The notes under the pieces: generated by a model
The model's database searches: none
What the model was told of the DNA's origin: nothing
Seen by the model: only the letters and a program-made list of their open reading frames with translations
Assembly (NCBI RefSeq): GCF_004010095.1
Contig: NZ_RRYD01000030.1
Location: 1-40,925 of the forward strand
Direction of reading: 5' to 3'
Origin: Lacticaseibacillus hulanensis
Lineage (GTDB): Bacteria; Bacillota; Bacilli; Lactobacillales; Lactobacillaceae
DNA: 40,925 bases
Translations under genes and position numbers: made by a program
Shown here: positions 7,450 through 14,626 of the stretch, piece after piece
Layout: each line of letters begins with the position of its first letter
Numbering within the stretch: position 1 is the stretch's first letter

Positions 7450-7871
7450 TTAATTTATATTGTTAACTTGATGTGGCTTTGATTACGGTTACACAGTTTA
7501 ATCATACCAAACTTCCACCGTTTATTCCACTTGTATAACAATGTGTTCAAACGTAACCTAAAAACAGACGCTCCATGTGTTCGACTGAAAAACTGGTTAT
7601 TCAGTATAAGTCCAAAAGGCGCAACAGCACCCACGACTTGAACGGCATCGATTGAAAGCCGCAAACCAAACACGCTTGCGGCCATCTAACAATTTAAGGA
7701 CCTGCTTCAAAAAATCAAAACTATAGACATTCGCAAAGGATAAAGAACTGGAAGCTTGTTTGCCACGAAATTTAATTCACAAAGAGTAGCCATGTTACGG
7801 ATAGCGTATACAAAAATGCCGCAAAGCATCCGAAAGGTTTGGCTCCATCCTAATTTTGGAAAATGATGGGT
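7450..7871. other. degenerate stretch between two IS remnants
   Basis: No intact gene is visible. Minus-strand frames give fragments such as TFRMLCGIFVYAIRNMA and DAVQVVGAVAPFGLILNN, separated by stops. They look like decayed coding sequence, perhaps of another transposase, but I do not recognise the family. The left limit is the IS5-type terminal repeat and the right limit is where IS30 similarity ends. Confidence 0.4.
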
Positions 7872-8325
7872 GGCTTCATCGGTAGATCACCGTTAAGCAC
7901 CTCTAATAGGCTCTTGTCGATGTCGCGCTAACCCGGCATGGCAGTTCTGAATGTACCCGCTTATATCTGTGCACAAAGCTACCAACGCTGCGGATTCGAG
8001 GAGACACTATGAGCACCACCATAAGCTCTGCGTAGGATTCTGAGCACTGCTCTAAGTGTGTGCCTGGACAACACACAGCACGGTTCTTCTCGTATACGGC
8101 AACACCGGTTTCGGCAAAGTAACGCTGGTAGTGTCTGCCAGCACCACGGATCTGTTCGGTATTGCCACGCCTGAGTTCACTGCTAACTGTAAACTTGTTG
8201 CGATAAATCTGCTCGGCGGTTTGAGCGATGACGAAAGCAGCTTGATGGAGTGCTTGAAGCTTCCCCCGTTCGTCTAAACTGAGTTATTGATGTTGTCCTG
8301 TCGTGCTAATCTGAGAGTGGGCCAT
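7872..8325 (-). pseudogene. IS30-family transposase, degenerate 5' fragment
   Basis: The minus strand from the ATG at 8325 reads MAHSQISTTGQHQ, then a TAA stop (8284-8286), then LSLDERGKLQALHQ. Further IS30 N-terminal sequence follows: SSELRRGNTEQIRG (helix-turn-helix region), YFAETGVAVYEKNRA, and SVGSFVHRYKRVHSELPC. After this the frame shifts. About 8 bases appear to be missing, because another frame resumes with IDKSLLEVLNGDLPMK, the segment that precedes the catalytic domain. The catalytic domain itself is gone. It overlaps the left IS30 fragment in protein coverage but differs clearly from it, so it is a separate copy. An ORF on the opposite strand (8056-8277) is its shadow. Confidence 0.75.
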
Positions 8326-8376
8326 GATGGCTCCTTTCTTATATGCATAAGGTGCTTATAAGAAAGGAGTCATCAT
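8324..8376. repeat. inverted repeat covering the IS30 ribosome binding site and start
   Basis: ATGATGGCTCCTTTCTTATA (8324-8343) and TATAAGAAAGGAGTCATCAT (8357-8376) are complementary at 19 of 20 positions around a 13-base loop. The left arm contains the AAGAAAGGAG ribosome binding site and the start codon of the IS30 gene on the minus strand. Confidence 0.75.
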
Positions 8377-8386
8377 GACCTTTTTG

Positions 8387-8417
8387 GTCTAGTCTATAAG
8401 CTTTTGCACTTCAAGTT
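8387..8417. repeat. IS30 terminal inverted repeat, 5' end of the right remnant
   Basis: This segment holds TATAAGCTTTTGCACTTCAA. It aligns with the reverse complement of 3955-3990, sharing TATAA and TTGCACTT at the same spacing. Its position upstream of the IS30 start fits the outer end of an IS30 element. Confidence 0.5.
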
Positions 8418-8466
8418 AAAATCGGAGTTACAAGAAGCCTGAACTCAGTATAACGTTTTGCTAGTT

Positions 8467-8498
8467 AAAAAAAGAAGCCAACAACGCTTCTCTTTTTT
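8467..8498. terminator. bidirectional intrinsic terminator downstream of mnmE
   Basis: GAAGC (8474-8478) pairs with GCTTC (8486-8490) around a 7-base loop. It is flanked by seven A residues on the left and a T-rich run on the right, so both strands show a stem and a U-tract. It probably ends minus-strand transcription coming from mnmE. Confidence 0.65.
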
Positions 8499-8614
8499 CG
8501 TGGGGTGGCACGTTTGTGGCACATTCCATCAGCACATTATATAATATTGATTTAGCAAAGTGTCCTAAAGGGCGGTTTACACCGCGATTCTAAATTTCAT
8601 TCGTTTGAGACGTT

Positions 8615-8630
8615 TATTTCCCGGGAAATA
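8615..8630. repeat. 16-bp perfect palindrome TATTTCCCGGGAAATA
   Basis: The palindrome is fully self-complementary. It lies 56 bases past the mnmE stop and in no gene. It could be a protein-binding site or chance. Confidence 0.5.
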
Positions 8631-8685
8631 GATAATCCCAGTAGTAACCAGAACGAATAATAACCAACTGGCACCTTCTGCGTGA

Positions 8686-10068
8686 CTACTTGCCCACGCA
8701 GAACTGTGTGAAGAGGGTGGTGATTAGTTCATCTGGTGCAGCTTCGCCGGTGATTTCACCAAGCTTGTCCCACGCGCCGGTGAGGTCAATTTGGATTAAG
8801 TCCACGGGCATCCCCGCATCAATTCCGTCAAGCACCGCCTGCAAGCTCGTCTGCGCCTGCCGCAGCAGCCCAATCTGGCGGGCATTCGTTACAACCACGT
8901 TCGTTTGACTATTTTCGATGCCGCCAAAGAACAACTTGGCGATGCGCCCTTCGAGCTCGTCAACACCAATCGCGGTCAGGATGCTCGTGCTAATCAACTC
9001 GCTCGGCTCCACGTACTGCGCCAATTCACTCGGCGTAATGGCGGATTTTAGATCTTGCTTGTTGAGCACAACGATTCGCTTCTTGGCCTTAGTTTCGGTG
9101 AGCAGCTCCCGGTCTTCATCCGTCAGTGGCTCGCTGGCGTCGAGCACCAGCAAGACCAGGTCAGCCGCGGTCAGGGCCTTGCGTGACCGCTCCACCCCAA
9201 TTTTTTCGACCTTATCGTTCGTGTCGTGGATACCGGCCGTGTCAACCAGCCGCAACGGCACACCACGCACGTTGACGTATTCTTCCAGCACGTCACGGGT
9301 CGTTCCGGCAACATCCGTCACAATCGCCTTGTCTTCATGCAGCAGGTAGTTAAGCAGGCTGGACTTACCCACGTTGGGCCGACCAACTATGGCGGTGGCC
9401 AGACCCTCACGCAGGATTTTCCCGCCCTGAGCCGTTTGCAGCAAGCCGTCGATGCGCTTGCTGGCGTCCCGGGCGCAATCGCCCATCGCCTGCACCGTCA
9501 TCTGATCCGTATCGTATTCGGGGTAGTCGATATTCACTTCCACTTGGGCGAGAACATTCACGATGTCCTGGCGCAAGTTGCCGATGAGCTGGCGCAAATT
9601 ACCGCCAAGCTGGTCCACTGCCACCTGCGCCGCGCGGTCGGTCTTGGCGCGAATAATATCCATGACCGATTCCGCCTCGGTAAGGTCAATTCGGCCATTG
9701 AGGAACGCCCGCTTGGTGAACTCGCCCGGCTCCGCTGGCCGTGCGCCCGCCGCAATCAGCAACTGGAGCACGCGGTTTGTGGCCACAATACCCCCGTGCG
9801 TGTTTATCTCCACGACGTCTTCGCGCGTGAAGGTCTTCGGCGCCCGCATAACGCTGACCATGACCTCATCGATGGTCCGCTTAGTCTGCGGATCCACAAT
9901 GTGCCCGTAATTAATCGTGTGGGTGGGTACTTTGGTCAGGTCCTTGCCCTTGAACACCGTGTTTGCCAGTTCAACCGCGTCATCCCCAGATAGGCGCACA
10001 ATTGAAATGGCCCCCTCACCAGGGGGAGTAGAAATGGCCGCAATGGTTTCGGCAACGTATTTTGGCAT
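8686..10068 (-). CDS. mnmE: tRNA uridine-5-carboxymethylaminomethyl modification GTPase MnmE
   Basis: This 460-aa protein is full length for MnmE/TrmE. The N-terminal tetrahydrofolate-binding domain spans about 1-118 ([20 protein letters not shown]). A helical domain is interrupted by the GTPase: G1 GRPNVGKS at 229-236, G2 around GTTRD, G3 DTAG at 276-279 and G4 NKQD at 336-339. It ends in the invariant FCVGK, whose Cys is functionally important. With MnmG it modifies the wobble uridine of several tRNAs. The ATG at 10068 has GGAGG 8 bases upstream; the in-frame ATG at 10083 overlaps that site. The adjoining gene is usually mnmG, but here IS debris follows. A terminator hairpin lies in its leader (10116-10167), downstream of the likely promoter. 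Confidence 0.97.
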   Translation of the reverse strand: MPKYVAETIAAISTPPGEGAISIVRLSGDDAVELANTVFKGKDLTKVPTHTINYGHIVDPQTKRTIDEVMVSVMRAPKTFTREDVVEINTHGGIVATNRVLQLLIAAGARPAEPGEFTKRAFLNGRIDLTEAESVMDIIRAKTDRAAQVAVDQLGGNLRQLIGNLRQDIVNVLAQVEVNIDYPEYDTDQMTVQAMGDCARDASKRIDGLLQTAQGGKILREGLATAIVGRPNVGKSSLLNYLLHEDKAIVTDVAGTTRDVLEEYVNVRGVPLRLVDTAGIHDTNDKVEKIGVERSRKALTAADLVLLVLDASEPLTDEDRELLTETKAKKRIVVLNKQDLKSAITPSELAQYVEPSELISTSILTAIGVDELEGRIAKLFFGGIENSQTNVVVTNARQIGLLRQAQTSLQAVLDGIDAGMPVDLIQIDLTGAWDKLGEITGEAAPDELITTLFTQFCVGK

Positions 10069-10115
10069 GAAATCGACCTCCATTTATTTAATAACACCAA
10101 CGCCGGATTTTTTCG

Positions 10116-10167
10116 CACAAAAAAAGTGCACTCCTCCCCTGTAAATTCAGGGAAGACTCAGCACTTT
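10116..10167 (-). terminator. terminator hairpin in the mnmE leader
   Basis: On the minus strand, AAAGTGC pairs with GCACTTT (7 bp), and inside it TCTTCCCTG pairs with CAGGGGAGG (9 pairs including wobbles), with a 6-base loop. A run of seven T follows. It ends the XRE-gene transcript, but it also lies between the only good promoter (10199-10227) and mnmE. It may therefore act as an attenuator. Confidence 0.75.
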
Positions 10168-10198
10168 GACTACTTCATCCGGTATTTAACTGTTTTCT

Positions 10199-10227
10199 AC
10201 TATACAACTGTAAGCAAGCTAGGGCAA
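10199..10227 (-). promoter_or_regulatory. putative mnmE promoter
   Basis: On the minus strand, -35 TTGCCC (10222-10227) and -10 TATAGT (10199-10204) are separated by 17 bases. The predicted start near 10192 gives a leader of about 120 bases that contains the hairpin at 10116-10167. Confidence 0.5.
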
Positions 10228-10332
10228 GCCTCGCCGTTGACAGCCGGTAATCCGCACCGCGCTAGTTTAAGTCGTTCGGGCTGGGCATCGCTTCACCCAG
10301 AATAATTCCACAATCATGGCCATTTGATACAC

Positions 10333-10434
10333 GACATATTTTTAAATAGGCGCATTTCCACTAAATCTGCGCATATATAAAAATATGTCCTGTCTAGTGG
10401 GCGCCATTTCCGAAAATTGCGCATCGTACGTGTG
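10333..10434. repeat. nested inverted and direct repeats between the XRE gene and mnmE
   Basis: GACATATTTTTA (10333-10344) and TAAAAATATGTC (10378-10389) are perfect 12-bp complements. Inside them GCGCA (10350-10354) and TGCGC (10368-10372) also pair. An imperfect direct copy of the inner unit (GGCGC..ATTTCC..TGCGCAT) recurs at about 10410-10432. The function is unknown. A folded 3' region of the XRE transcript or a protein-binding array are both possible. Confidence 0.65.
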
Positions 10435-10468
10435 CCCAGAATCCTGCAGCATGTTGGCCAGTTCGTGT

Positions 10469-10918
10469 TCACACCTTTTTTCGCGGGACCATGTGCCATG
10501 TGCGTAACGCTAACCGCAGCGGAATCACGAGGGCTAAGCTGCCAATTAGCGGCGTGAAGATCATGACGTAACCGCCAGCGGTGATGCTTGAATACCGCGT
10601 AAGCACGATGAGCCACAGCGTGACGGTCCCCGTCAGGCCCAAGGTGCAAGGCAACCAGCGTAAGTAGTTGTCAAGACGAAGCCAAAAGCTGCGTTTCTTT
10701 GCCCGAACCACGTCCGCATCGGTTTGACCATGGAGCAAATAATCAGTTAAAACGTTAATAACAGCACTGAGCCTTTCGATATCCACCAAACTGGGCTCAG
10801 ACCGCCCCGTTTCCCAATTCGAAATTGTCGCCCGCGTAACTACCAATTGTTCCGCCAGCTCGCTTTGCTTTAGGCCAGACGCACTGCGTAACTGCTTAAT
10901 TTGTTCCCCAACCGCCAT
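10469..10918 (-). CDS. XRE-family regulator with a C-terminal membrane domain
   Basis: This 149-aa protein starts with a Cro/C1-type helix-turn-helix (residues about 5-60, QIKQLRSASGLKQSELAEQL then VTRATISNWETGRSEPSL). A basic linker follows (RAKKRSFWLRLDNYLRW), then two hydrophobic segments near 92-112 and 118-138. It should bind DNA while anchored to the cytoplasmic membrane. The ATG at 10918 has AGAGG upstream and begins the family-typical MAVGEQIKQLR; longer starts add an unrelated stretch. It is isolated from jag by a terminator and from mnmE by the leader hairpin. Similar small XRE/membrane proteins are common in lactobacilli; target and signal are unknown. Confidence 0.8.
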   Translation of the reverse strand: MAVGEQIKQLRSASGLKQSELAEQLVVTRATISNWETGRSEPSLVDIERLSAVINVLTDYLLHGQTDADVVRAKKRSFWLRLDNYLRWLPCTLGLTGTVTLWLIVLTRYSSITAGGYVMIFTPLIGSLALVIPLRLALRTWHMVPRKKV

Positions 10919-11000
10919 CACAATCGCCTCTTTCTGGCCCCATTGTAACCACGAACAGTCCAAAACTCACGCGCAGAATCTTGTCATGCGCTGAATCAAC

Positions 11001-11055
11001 AAAAAAAGCCGCGGAAAAATCGCTGACGCTGATGGTCAACAGTTTTCCGTGGCTT
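11001..11055 (-). terminator. terminator after jag
   Basis: On the minus strand AAGCCACGGAAAA (from 11055) pairs with TTTTCCGCGGCTT, followed by seven T. The stem has one mismatch and a long loop. Confidence 0.75.
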
Positions 11056-11059
11056 AATT

Positions 11060-11836
11060 CTACCTTCTTGGCACGACCACAACGTACCGGTGTGGCTCCA
11101 CACCCTCGGAGCGCGTCGTCGCGTACTGGTTGTCCTGCAATTCATGGTGAATGGCTTTACGCTCAAACGATGGCATCGGGTCGAGGTAGACGGTCTTGCC
11201 GCTAGCCAAAACTTCCCGCGCCGTTTTTTGTGCGAGCCGCCGTACGCTCTCATCGCGCCGCTGCCGGTAATCACCGACATTGAGCATAATGGTCCACTTG
11301 GCGCGCCCACGGTGGTTAAAGAGCGTCTGAGCAAGGAATTGGAGTGAGTTAATCGTCTTCCCGTGCTTACCAATGAGTAACGCGTCTTTATCGGCATCAA
11401 TTTGGAACATTACCCCACCGGAAATATGCTTTTGCGTCACTGCTGCCTGGATGCCCAAGGCCGCAATGCTGTGTTCGAGGTATTCCTGCACCGCTGCCAG
11501 CGCTTCGTTGTTGATTTGTTGCCGCTTCTCCCGCCGCTTTTTTTCGGCAAGTTCAGCTGCGGCTTCGTCCGTCGCCGCTTCCGCTGGCGCTGGATCCTGC
11601 TTCGTCTGCGCGGACGCGGGTGCAACCGGAGCTGCTGCAGCCGGTTCCGCAGCTGGCGCAGTAACTGGCTGCTCCTTGGGGGTGATTGTCACCTTCGCTA
11701 ACCGGGAACCAAACCCCAAGAACCCGCGCTTGGCATCGTTCACCACGTCAATTTGAACGTCATCTTGTGTTAGTTGCAGCGCCTGCAATCCCGCTTCAAT
11801 CGCTGCTTCAATCGTTTTTCCTTCGTATGTTGGCAT
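11060..11836 (-). CDS. khpB: RNA-binding protein KhpB/Jag (EloR)
   Basis: This 258-aa protein has the three parts of KhpB. The Jag-N domain (1-52) starts MPTYEGKTIEAAIEAGLQAL and has the KRGFLGFGS motif. A KH domain (about 115-185) carries the GxxG loop GKHG at 156-159. An R3H domain (about 190-258) includes DPMPSFERKAIHHEL and ends YVVVVPRR. The linker 53-110 is Ala/Pro/Glu-rich and then basic. KhpB pairs with KhpA to bind RNA and control cell elongation. The ATG at 11836 has AAGGAAA upstream. In many relatives jag is cotranscribed with yidC. Here a terminator (12077-12110) and a possible promoter (11895-11923) separate them. Confidence 0.95.
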   Translation of the reverse strand: MPTYEGKTIEAAIEAGLQALQLTQDDVQIDVVNDAKRGFLGFGSRLAKVTITPKEQPVTAPAAEPAAAAPVAPASAQTKQDPAPAEAATDEAAAELAEKKRREKRQQINNEALAAVQEYLEHSIAALGIQAAVTQKHISGGVMFQIDADKDALLIGKHGKTINSLQFLAQTLFNHRGRAKWTIMLNVGDYRQRRDESVRRLAQKTAREVLASGKTVYLDPMPSFERKAIHHELQDNQYATTRSEGVEPHRYVVVVPRR

Positions 11837-11894
11837 GGTGTTTCCTTTCTGTGCCCGTTAGCGAACACAAATAATGCAATTTAGCCGTTAATGT

Positions 11895-11923
11895 ATTTAT
11901 TTTACACCTTTAACCCCAGTCAA
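11895..11923 (-). promoter_or_regulatory. putative jag promoter
   Basis: On the minus strand TTGACT (11918-11923) and ATAAAT (11895-11900) are 17 bases apart, about 60 bases before the jag start. Confidence 0.5.
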
Positions 11924-12076
11924 CCACCCCCAGTGCTAAGTGAAAGGCCACTGGCGAAGGATTGCGCACATTAACGGCATAATGTGCCACCGATAATGAC
12001 CACACCGGCCGGAACGGTGTAGCTAGCATGGTACAGGCGCAGCATTAACAACTCCCCAACCGGCGTATACATCAGC

Positions 12077-12110
12077 AAAAAAGCAGCCGGCGTTTTTCGC
12101 CGACTGCTTT
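12077..12110 (-). terminator. terminator between yidC and jag
   Basis: On the minus strand AAAGCAGTCGGCG pairs with CGCCGGCTGCTTT around AAAAA, followed by a T-run. This is a strong stem of about 13 bp with one wobble. Confidence 0.85.
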
Positions 12111-12129
12111 TGCGTTATATTCTGAAGAA

Positions 12130-12960
12130 TTACCGCTTGCTAAGTGCACGCTTCTTGGCTTTCCGCAGAGCCTTTTCGCGGGCCTTTTCTGCTGCAACCT
12201 TTGCTTCACGTTCTTTGCGGAGCTTGAATGGGTTTTGCAGAATCAATTGCTGAACCAGGGAGAATGCGTTGGTGACAACCCAGTAAATGGTAACAGCTGA
12301 TGGTAACTTGAGGGCAATGATGAAGATGAAGATTGGCATCCCAATGGTCATCGCCATACTCATCCCGTTACGAACTGGCTGTGCCAACATGGACATGTAG
12401 CTGGTGAGTCCGGTGAAGAGCGCTGCCAGAATCATCGTGATGTACAGGGGGTCAGGATTACCGAGTTGCATCCACAGGAACGTCCCCGCCTTCAGGGATT
12501 CGGTCCGGTAGATGGCCTGATACAAGGCAAACAGGAATGGCATCTGGACCAGCATTGGCAGGATACTCATCATCGGCCGCACACCGTTGTCGGCGTATAG
12601 CTTCCGGGTTTCCTTCATCAACTTTTCTTGAGTCTCAGGATCCTTGGACTTGTATTTTTGCTGGATTTCCTTCAGTTGCGGGGTGATTTCGGACTGCTTG
12701 GTCATGCTCTTCATGGACATGGCAGACAGTGGGAAAATCACAATCCGGATAATCAGGGTAAAGGCGATAATCCCCATCCCGTAGCTGCCACCGAACAGAG
12801 CAGACAACCACTTGATGAATTGTGCCGCGTTGTAAATGACGTACCGATCCCAAATCCCGGTGCTGTGGACATCAACTGGACTAGTACCACATCCAGCCAG
12901 GGTTACGGCAACTAGCAACATTGCCCCAACCGTTAAAATACGTTTTGCTTGCTTACTCAC
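12130..12960 (-). CDS. yidC: membrane protein insertase YidC (lipoprotein type)
   Basis: This 276-aa insertase has a lipoprotein signal at the N-terminus (SKQAKRILTVGAMLLVAVTLAGC; lipobox LAGC with Cys24), followed by the five-helix YidC/Oxa1 core. The conserved groove Arg is in LIIRIVIFPLS. PMLVQMPFLFALYQAIY and LGNPDPLYI are further family marks. The basic tail (RKEREAKVAAEKAREKALRKAKKRALSKR) probably contacts ribosomes. I chose the GTG at 12960 because AGGA precedes it by about 8 bases; the GTG at 12975 has no ribosome binding site. It follows rnpA by about 95 bases. Most lactobacilli have a second YidC elsewhere. Confidence 0.95.
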   Translation of the reverse strand: MSKQAKRILTVGAMLLVAVTLAGCGTSPVDVHSTGIWDRYVIYNAAQFIKWLSALFGGSYGMGIIAFTLIIRIVIFPLSAMSMKSMTKQSEITPQLKEIQQKYKSKDPETQEKLMKETRKLYADNGVRPMMSILPMLVQMPFLFALYQAIYRTESLKAGTFLWMQLGNPDPLYITMILAALFTGLTSYMSMLAQPVRNGMSMAMTIGMPIFIFIIALKLPSAVTIYWVVTNAFSLVQQLILQNPFKLRKEREAKVAAEKAREKALRKAKKRALSKR

Positions 12961-13054
12961 GGATAATATCCTCACTAGTTATTATTTTTCGCCTATTAAT
13001 ATAGTCGAGCTGTGCTGGGCAAAAGTGCCGTAGCTGCAACAAAACACGTTGCGG

Positions 13055-13435
13055 CTAGCCTTCTTTTGGTTGCCCATCTTCGTTCTGCGGTGCATCAGCC
13101 AAAATACCAGCCAATTTCAACGCGTGTGCAAGATTTTTCTTGCTGGCAGCCATGTCGAGCTGGCTGGCACCGCGACGAGCGATAATTAGGAAGTCAGTTT
13201 GCGGATTAATTTGCGGTTTAAGTTCAAGCAAACTCTGGCGAATGTACCGTTTAATCCGGTTGCGAACGTTAGCCCGGTGGCCGATCTTCTTGCCCACAGA
13301 AATGCCGACGCGGAAGTGTTTCGCCTCTGGCCTGGCAATGTGGTATACGACGAAGTTCCGGTTCGCCACGGATTGACCGTTGTCGAATACGTCTTGGAAT
13401 TCGTCTTCACGTTTAATGCGGTAAGATTTGCGCAC
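13055..13435 (-). CDS. rnpA: ribonuclease P protein component
   Basis: This 126-aa basic protein begins [21 protein letters not shown] and carries the RNase P protein signature [19 protein letters not shown] (RNR motif). [16 protein letters not shown] is the last conserved block. It assists the RNase P RNA in 5' maturation of tRNAs. The start codon is GTG, with GGAGGA about 7 bases upstream. The C-terminal tail [13 protein letters not shown] is acidic and variable. rnpA normally follows rpmH in one transcript; here a strong terminator (13601-13642) lies between them. Confidence 0.96.
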   Translation of the reverse strand: MRKSYRIKREDEFQDVFDNGQSVANRNFVVYHIARPEAKHFRVGISVGKKIGHRANVRNRIKRYIRQSLLELKPQINPQTDFLIIARRGASQLDMAASKKNLAHALKLAGILADAPQNEDGQPKEG

Positions 13436-13600
13436 CGTTTCTTCCTCCGTCTAAGTATACCCCAGCAAGCGCTATCCTGCAGTAACATCTATGTTCTTGT
13501 CACTACGCCCGATTTGCGCAGCTGGGGTTCATGTTAATTGATTCTTTCCCGTAATGCCTGATCCTATTAGAAAGCAACTAATCCTGCCTAATATTACCAG

Positions 13601-13642
13601 AAAAAAAGGGTGGACCAAGACAAATGTCCTGGCCCACCCTTT
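13601..13642 (-). terminator. terminator after rpmH
   Basis: On the minus strand AAAGGGTGGGCCAGGACA pairs with TGTCTTGGTCCACCCTTT, followed by T residues. The stem is about 17 bp with wobbles. Confidence 0.85.
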
Positions 13643-13663
13643 AAAATCGCAGCTGATTGCCAA

Positions 13664-13804
13664 TTAGGCAGCCAGAACCTTGCGACCCTTAGCGCGACGA
13701 CGAGCCAATACGCGGCGGCCGTTCTTAGTACTCATGCGCTTCATGAAACCGTGAACGCGTTCACGGTGACGCTTCTTAGGTTGAAAAGTACGCTTGGTGG
13801 TCAT
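13664..13804 (-). CDS. rpmH: 50S ribosomal protein L34
   Basis: This 46-aa, very basic protein starts [20 protein letters not shown] and contains the L34 core [19 protein letters not shown]; it ends VLAA. Length and sequence are diagnostic. The ATG at 13804 has GAGGAGGTG upstream. A near-consensus promoter lies at 13871-13899. It is the conserved gene on the minus-strand side of oriC. Confidence 0.98.
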   Translation of the reverse strand: MTTKRTFQPKKRHRERVHGFMKRMSTKNGRRVLARRRAKGRKVLAA

Positions 13805-13870
13805 TGTTGCACCTCCTCATTCTAAACTTCTTATGTTCATTTCGATTACAAACACTTTAAACAAAGTTTG

Positions 13871-13899
13871 ATTATACTGGTCAATTGCCTCCGCGTCAA
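13871..13899 (-). promoter_or_regulatory. rpmH promoter
   Basis: On the minus strand -35 TTGACG (13894-13899) and a perfect -10 TATAAT (13871-13876) are separated by 17 bases. The start codon is about 67 bases downstream of the -10. Confidence 0.8.
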
Positions 13900-14019
13900 C
13901 CACTAACGCCGAAACCGCGGGCAGTATCTCGTTTTATTGCGTAAAAATGTGCCGCTGAAAAAATTTTTTTGGTGAAATTTCGGGTGAAAATACAAGGAAG
14001 TTTTCGGTGCTAATCGAAT

Positions 14020-14394
14020 TTATCCACAAGTTCAAAATCAACGGATGCGCAAACCGGCCCCGGTCGATAATGGGTGTGGATAACCAAAATGGCGCTTTGA
14101 CCCCCAACAGGTTGTACCTGAGTTATTCGCAGGTCCCCAAATAAATCACAGGATTGGGGATAAACTATCCACACGTTTGAACATTCCTGTGCAAAACCTT
14201 GTGAAACAGCAATGCACCGGGATTTAATTTTGTCACACTCGTGTGCATAACCTTGGAGCCAGCTGCTTTTTACGCACTAAATCACCGAGTTGTGGACATC
14301 TTTTCCACAACACTGTCAATTCTCTGAATTAGGCTTTGTGAAACATGTGCATAGTTTATTTCTCCTCTTTTTTAGTGGCTTTGCCTGTGGAAAA
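14020..14394. other. oriC left half: DnaA-box cluster upstream of dnaA
   Basis: Perfect TTATCCACA boxes lie at 14020-14028 (+) and 14075-14083 (-). TTATGCACA lies at 14242-14250 (-). One-mismatch boxes are at 14121-14129, 14165-14173, 14301-14309, 14346-14354 (-) and 14386-14394 (-). The stretch between the divergent rpmH and dnaA genes has no supportable ORF. This matches the incA/incB-type box cluster of Firmicute bipartite origins. Confidence 0.85.
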
Positions 14395-14416
14395 CTTTTT
14401 TAACAAATGCTAAACT
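14388..14416 (+). promoter_or_regulatory. putative dnaA promoter overlapped by a DnaA box
   Basis: The extended -10 is TGCTAAACT (TAAACT 14411-14416). The -35-like TGGAAA (14388-14393) lies 17 bases upstream. It is inside the DnaA-box variant TGTGGAAAA (14386-14394), so DnaA binding there would compete with RNA polymerase and give autorepression. The leader to the start codon is about 200 bases. Confidence 0.5.
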
Positions 14417-14626
14417 CAAGTTTGTAAGTTTTGCGCCGGTACCGTTTATTTTGCGGCGTAAACAAAAAGCAAACTTCACAGGCTGCGTGGTCCGTGCAGA
14501 TTCTGTGCAGTTTGGTGCGCTTAAAAGTCATGGTCGCCATCCCGGTCGGCCTGAATCAAAAATTTCGTATGACGCGGTATTTGCTGAGCAAGTATCGCGT
14601 TTATACCCGTTAAGGAGCTGAGAGGA

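Noticed and set aside
8056..8277. 73-codon plus-strand frame
   Set aside because: It is antisense to the clearly recognisable N-terminal part of the IS30 remnant.
8470..8560. possible phage integrase 3' end or attachment site next to the terminator
   Set aside because: Minus-strand fragments look vaguely like an integrase tail, but there is no catalytic motif and no repeated core site, so the idea is not supported.
9226..9993. 255-codon plus-strand frame across mnmE
   Set aside because: Antisense of a fully conserved GTPase gene, with no upstream ribosome binding site and no recognisable domains.
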